A stretch of 64,000 bases of DNA from Selaginella moellendorffii. Its lineage: Eukaryota; Streptophyta; Lycopodiopsida; Selaginellales; Selaginellaceae. The translations under genes and the position numbers were made by a program. How positions within the stretch are numbered: position 1 is the stretch's first letter; the number at the start of each line of letters is the position of its first letter. This document shows positions 62,331 through 64,000 of this stretch, in pieces. The DNA lies in the NCBI RefSeq assembly GCF_000143415.4, contig NW_003314282.1, positions 1,733,767 through 1,797,766 of the forward strand, given 5' to 3'. Under the pieces are notes generated by a model. It did no database searches and was not told the origin of the DNA. It was given only the letters and a program-made list of their open reading frames with translations.

Positions 62331-64000
62331 ATGGCGGGCCAGATGCGATGTTGGGAGCTTCCCGATCAGTTCGTCTTCCAGCCCCATTCCGGGCTCCTCC
62401 AGATCCTCTCGATCGATCGCGCCACTGGCAATGCGTCGCTGATTCGTAAGATTCGAGTGATTCTTCTCGAAATTTCTCGCGTTTTGTTTTCTTCCAGAGG
62501 AGCTGCCGGCTGCTGCTAGCGGGGGACAGATCCATTCCTCCACTGTCTACGGTGTTCTTGGAGCTGTGAAATTGCTCACTGGTAAATCTTTCTCTAGTGT
62601 TGTCAGTCTCTCGTTTGTTTATGTTTACTTCTTCCAGGAACTTATGTCCTGGTGGTCACCGAAAGGGAATGCGCTGGATCTTATTCCAATTCTCCTTTGT
62701 TTAAAGTCAAGTCGATGCGATTTTTACAATGCGAGCACACTCGACACTTAAGTCCAAGCAAGGTAAAGTGAAAAACTAAAGTTTGTAAAAATGTTACTCC
62801 CTTTTCCTTGTTCATTCAGATAATCGAGGAGGCATATTTGCGTGGGCTTCTCAAACACATCGAACAGACGCCTGGGCTCTACTTCTCGTATGAGACCGAT
62901 CTCACAAACAAGTATGCGAGTTTTTCCTTTTTGTGTTTTTCCTATTCTCTTATACCTCCCAAAAGTGCACAGCGAACACACTTGCTAACAAACGATCATG
63001 AAAATCAACCACTTTGGAAACAGGTTTCTTTCTCGGTTGATATTCTCAGGGCTCTCTAAAGCATTATAACTTTGCAGGCTGACCCACAGTTCGTATGGAA
63101 TGATCACTTGAAGGATTACTTGCTGGAATCAAAGGTACTTTGTTTCTTACTCGCAACTTTTGTGTACTACTGACTAGATATAAGCAGGCAGAGGGGTTTA
63201 TTTTGCCGGTTATTCAAGGAAATATCCACCACTGTTGTGCAAGCTTTGCTACTTTTCTTCTTTCCTTAACTTGCTAATACGCTTTCAAAGCGTCCAGGTT
63301 TTACTGGCAGAACAGTTGTTGCAAATAACGTTGATTTCGAGGAGATCCATTCGCCGATCTGGTACTTCACTTTGTGCATTTGTTGTCTCCAGGATTTCTA
63401 GCTCTTATTTTACTTTGCTAGGGACACGAATGTGGCGCAGGGGAGCGGATCCCGAAGGTTCGGTTGCAAACTTTGTGGAAACGGAACAAATCTTGGAAGC
63501 TGGAGGATACTTTGCTTCTTATGTTCAGGTAATTTCTATAGTTGCTTCTGTATGATAAGCCTGTCAAGTGTTACGACATTGTAGGTTCGAGGATCAATCC
63601 CTGTGTTTTGGGAGCAGATAGTGGATCTAAGATATAAACCCCAAATCAGATCTATAAACCACGAAGATACGGTACGATCAATCGTTGTTCATTTTATCTC
63701 CTTGTCTCTAAAGTTTCCTCTTTTTTATTGTCCTGCCAGTCTGCAGTGGTAGAACGACACTTCAGCGATCTCTCCGATCGATATGGATCCGTTTTAGCTG
63801 TCGATCTCATTAATCAGGTTCTTATTCTCCACCGACTTTACAACCGTGTGACTTTTCCCTTCTGGGATCTGCAGCAAGGCAGCGAGGGAGTTCTAAGCAT
63901 AGCTTATCGAAACGCGATGCAACACTTGAAAAATAATAACGTGACGTACGTCGGTATGTATAGTTTGGCACGACCGCTACTAAAAAACGATTCACAGCTA
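62331..64000 (+). CDS. SAC-domain phosphoinositide phosphatase (SAC1/RHD4-like), 5' part
   Basis: Exons: 62331..62445, 62498..62581, 62638..62762, 62820..62911, 62966..63023, 63078..63134, 63188..63238, 63298..63361, 63422..63528, 63585..63671, 63740..63817, 63875..63953, 63998..>64000; phases close throughout. SAC N-terminal features: TVYGVLGAVKLLTGTYVLVV, GLYFSYETDLTN, ADPQFVWNDHLKDYLLESK, ISRRSIRRSGTRMWRRGADP, GSVANFVETEQILE, VRGSIPVFWEQIVDLRYKP, RYGSVLAVDLINQQGSEG. The catalytic CX5R motif lies beyond the window edge, as do any C-terminal membrane helices. Role by family: dephosphorylation of PI4P and other monophosphoinositides at ER/Golgi or post-Golgi membranes. Intron 7 needs a GC donor (TGTTGT then GCAAGC, 63239). 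Confidence 0.9.

Noticed and set aside
1-64000. CRISPR arrays, bacterial operons, Shine-Dalgarno sites, phage or plasmid elements
   Set aside because: None seen; the window is intron-containing plant nuclear DNA.

Overview
The window is nuclear DNA of a land plant with very compact genes. Introns are mostly 40-100 bp, intergenic gaps are often under 200 bp, there are intron-less PPR genes, a plant SPEAR repressor, a remorin, an S-domain receptor kinase, chloroplast ribosomal protein S1 and a chloroplast-division SulA/GC1 protein. Short introns, abundant PPR genes and two-copy blocks fit a lycophyte such as Selaginella moellendorffii. That assignment is inference from style, not from a database match. 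I resolved most gene models to exon level by reading splice sites and checking that phases and total lengths close; coordinates per exon are in the evidence.

Layout: 1-6.6 kb holds VPS3 (cut by the left edge), a coiled-coil gene, a SPEAR repressor, a PPR gene and a tRNA-Ala(CGC). 7.2-25 kb is framed by two rhamnogalacturonan lyase genes, RGL1 (+) and RGL2 (-). Between them lie a 3-kb AT-rich island (Ty3/gypsy relic plus a secreted lectin-like ORF), relics of a receptor kinase and of a kinase-like family, one multi-domain kinase-like gene, an S-domain receptor kinase, an RGL relic and a small nuclear coiled-coil gene. 25.2-39.1 kb is a recent tandem duplication of a three-gene block: PPR (+), kinase-ankyrin (-), uridine kinase/CYTH TTM (+). 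The breakpoint truncates the 3' end of the first TTM copy and the 5' end of the second PPR copy. 39.2-53.2 kb holds a Lys/Glu-rich nuclear protein, DENND6, an AAA-type ATPase, an F-box gene, the Golgi SNARE GOS1, the U3 snoRNP protein RRP9 and RPS1. Scrambled pieces of DENND6, the F-box gene and GOS1 are scattered among them. 54-64 kb holds a remorin, a GC1 relic, GC1/SulA, a doubtful small gene, an EamA transporter and a SAC-domain phosphoinositide phosphatase cut by the right edge.

Common themes: several head-to-head gene pairs are separated by about 67-200 bp and so probably share promoters (kinase-ankyrin/TTM twice, KE-rich/DENND6, GOS1/RRP9, GC1/small gene, EamA/SAC). Gene fragments are repeatedly copied locally. 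Six introns appear to use GC rather than GT donors. The membrane-traffic genes (VPS3, DENND6, GOS1, SAC) are unrelated housekeeping genes that happen to be near each other. The best candidates for unusual biology are the kinase-like gene with two Ub-like or Crinkler-header-like repeats, the AT-rich lectin ORF, and the duplicated kinase-ankyrin/TTM divergent module.
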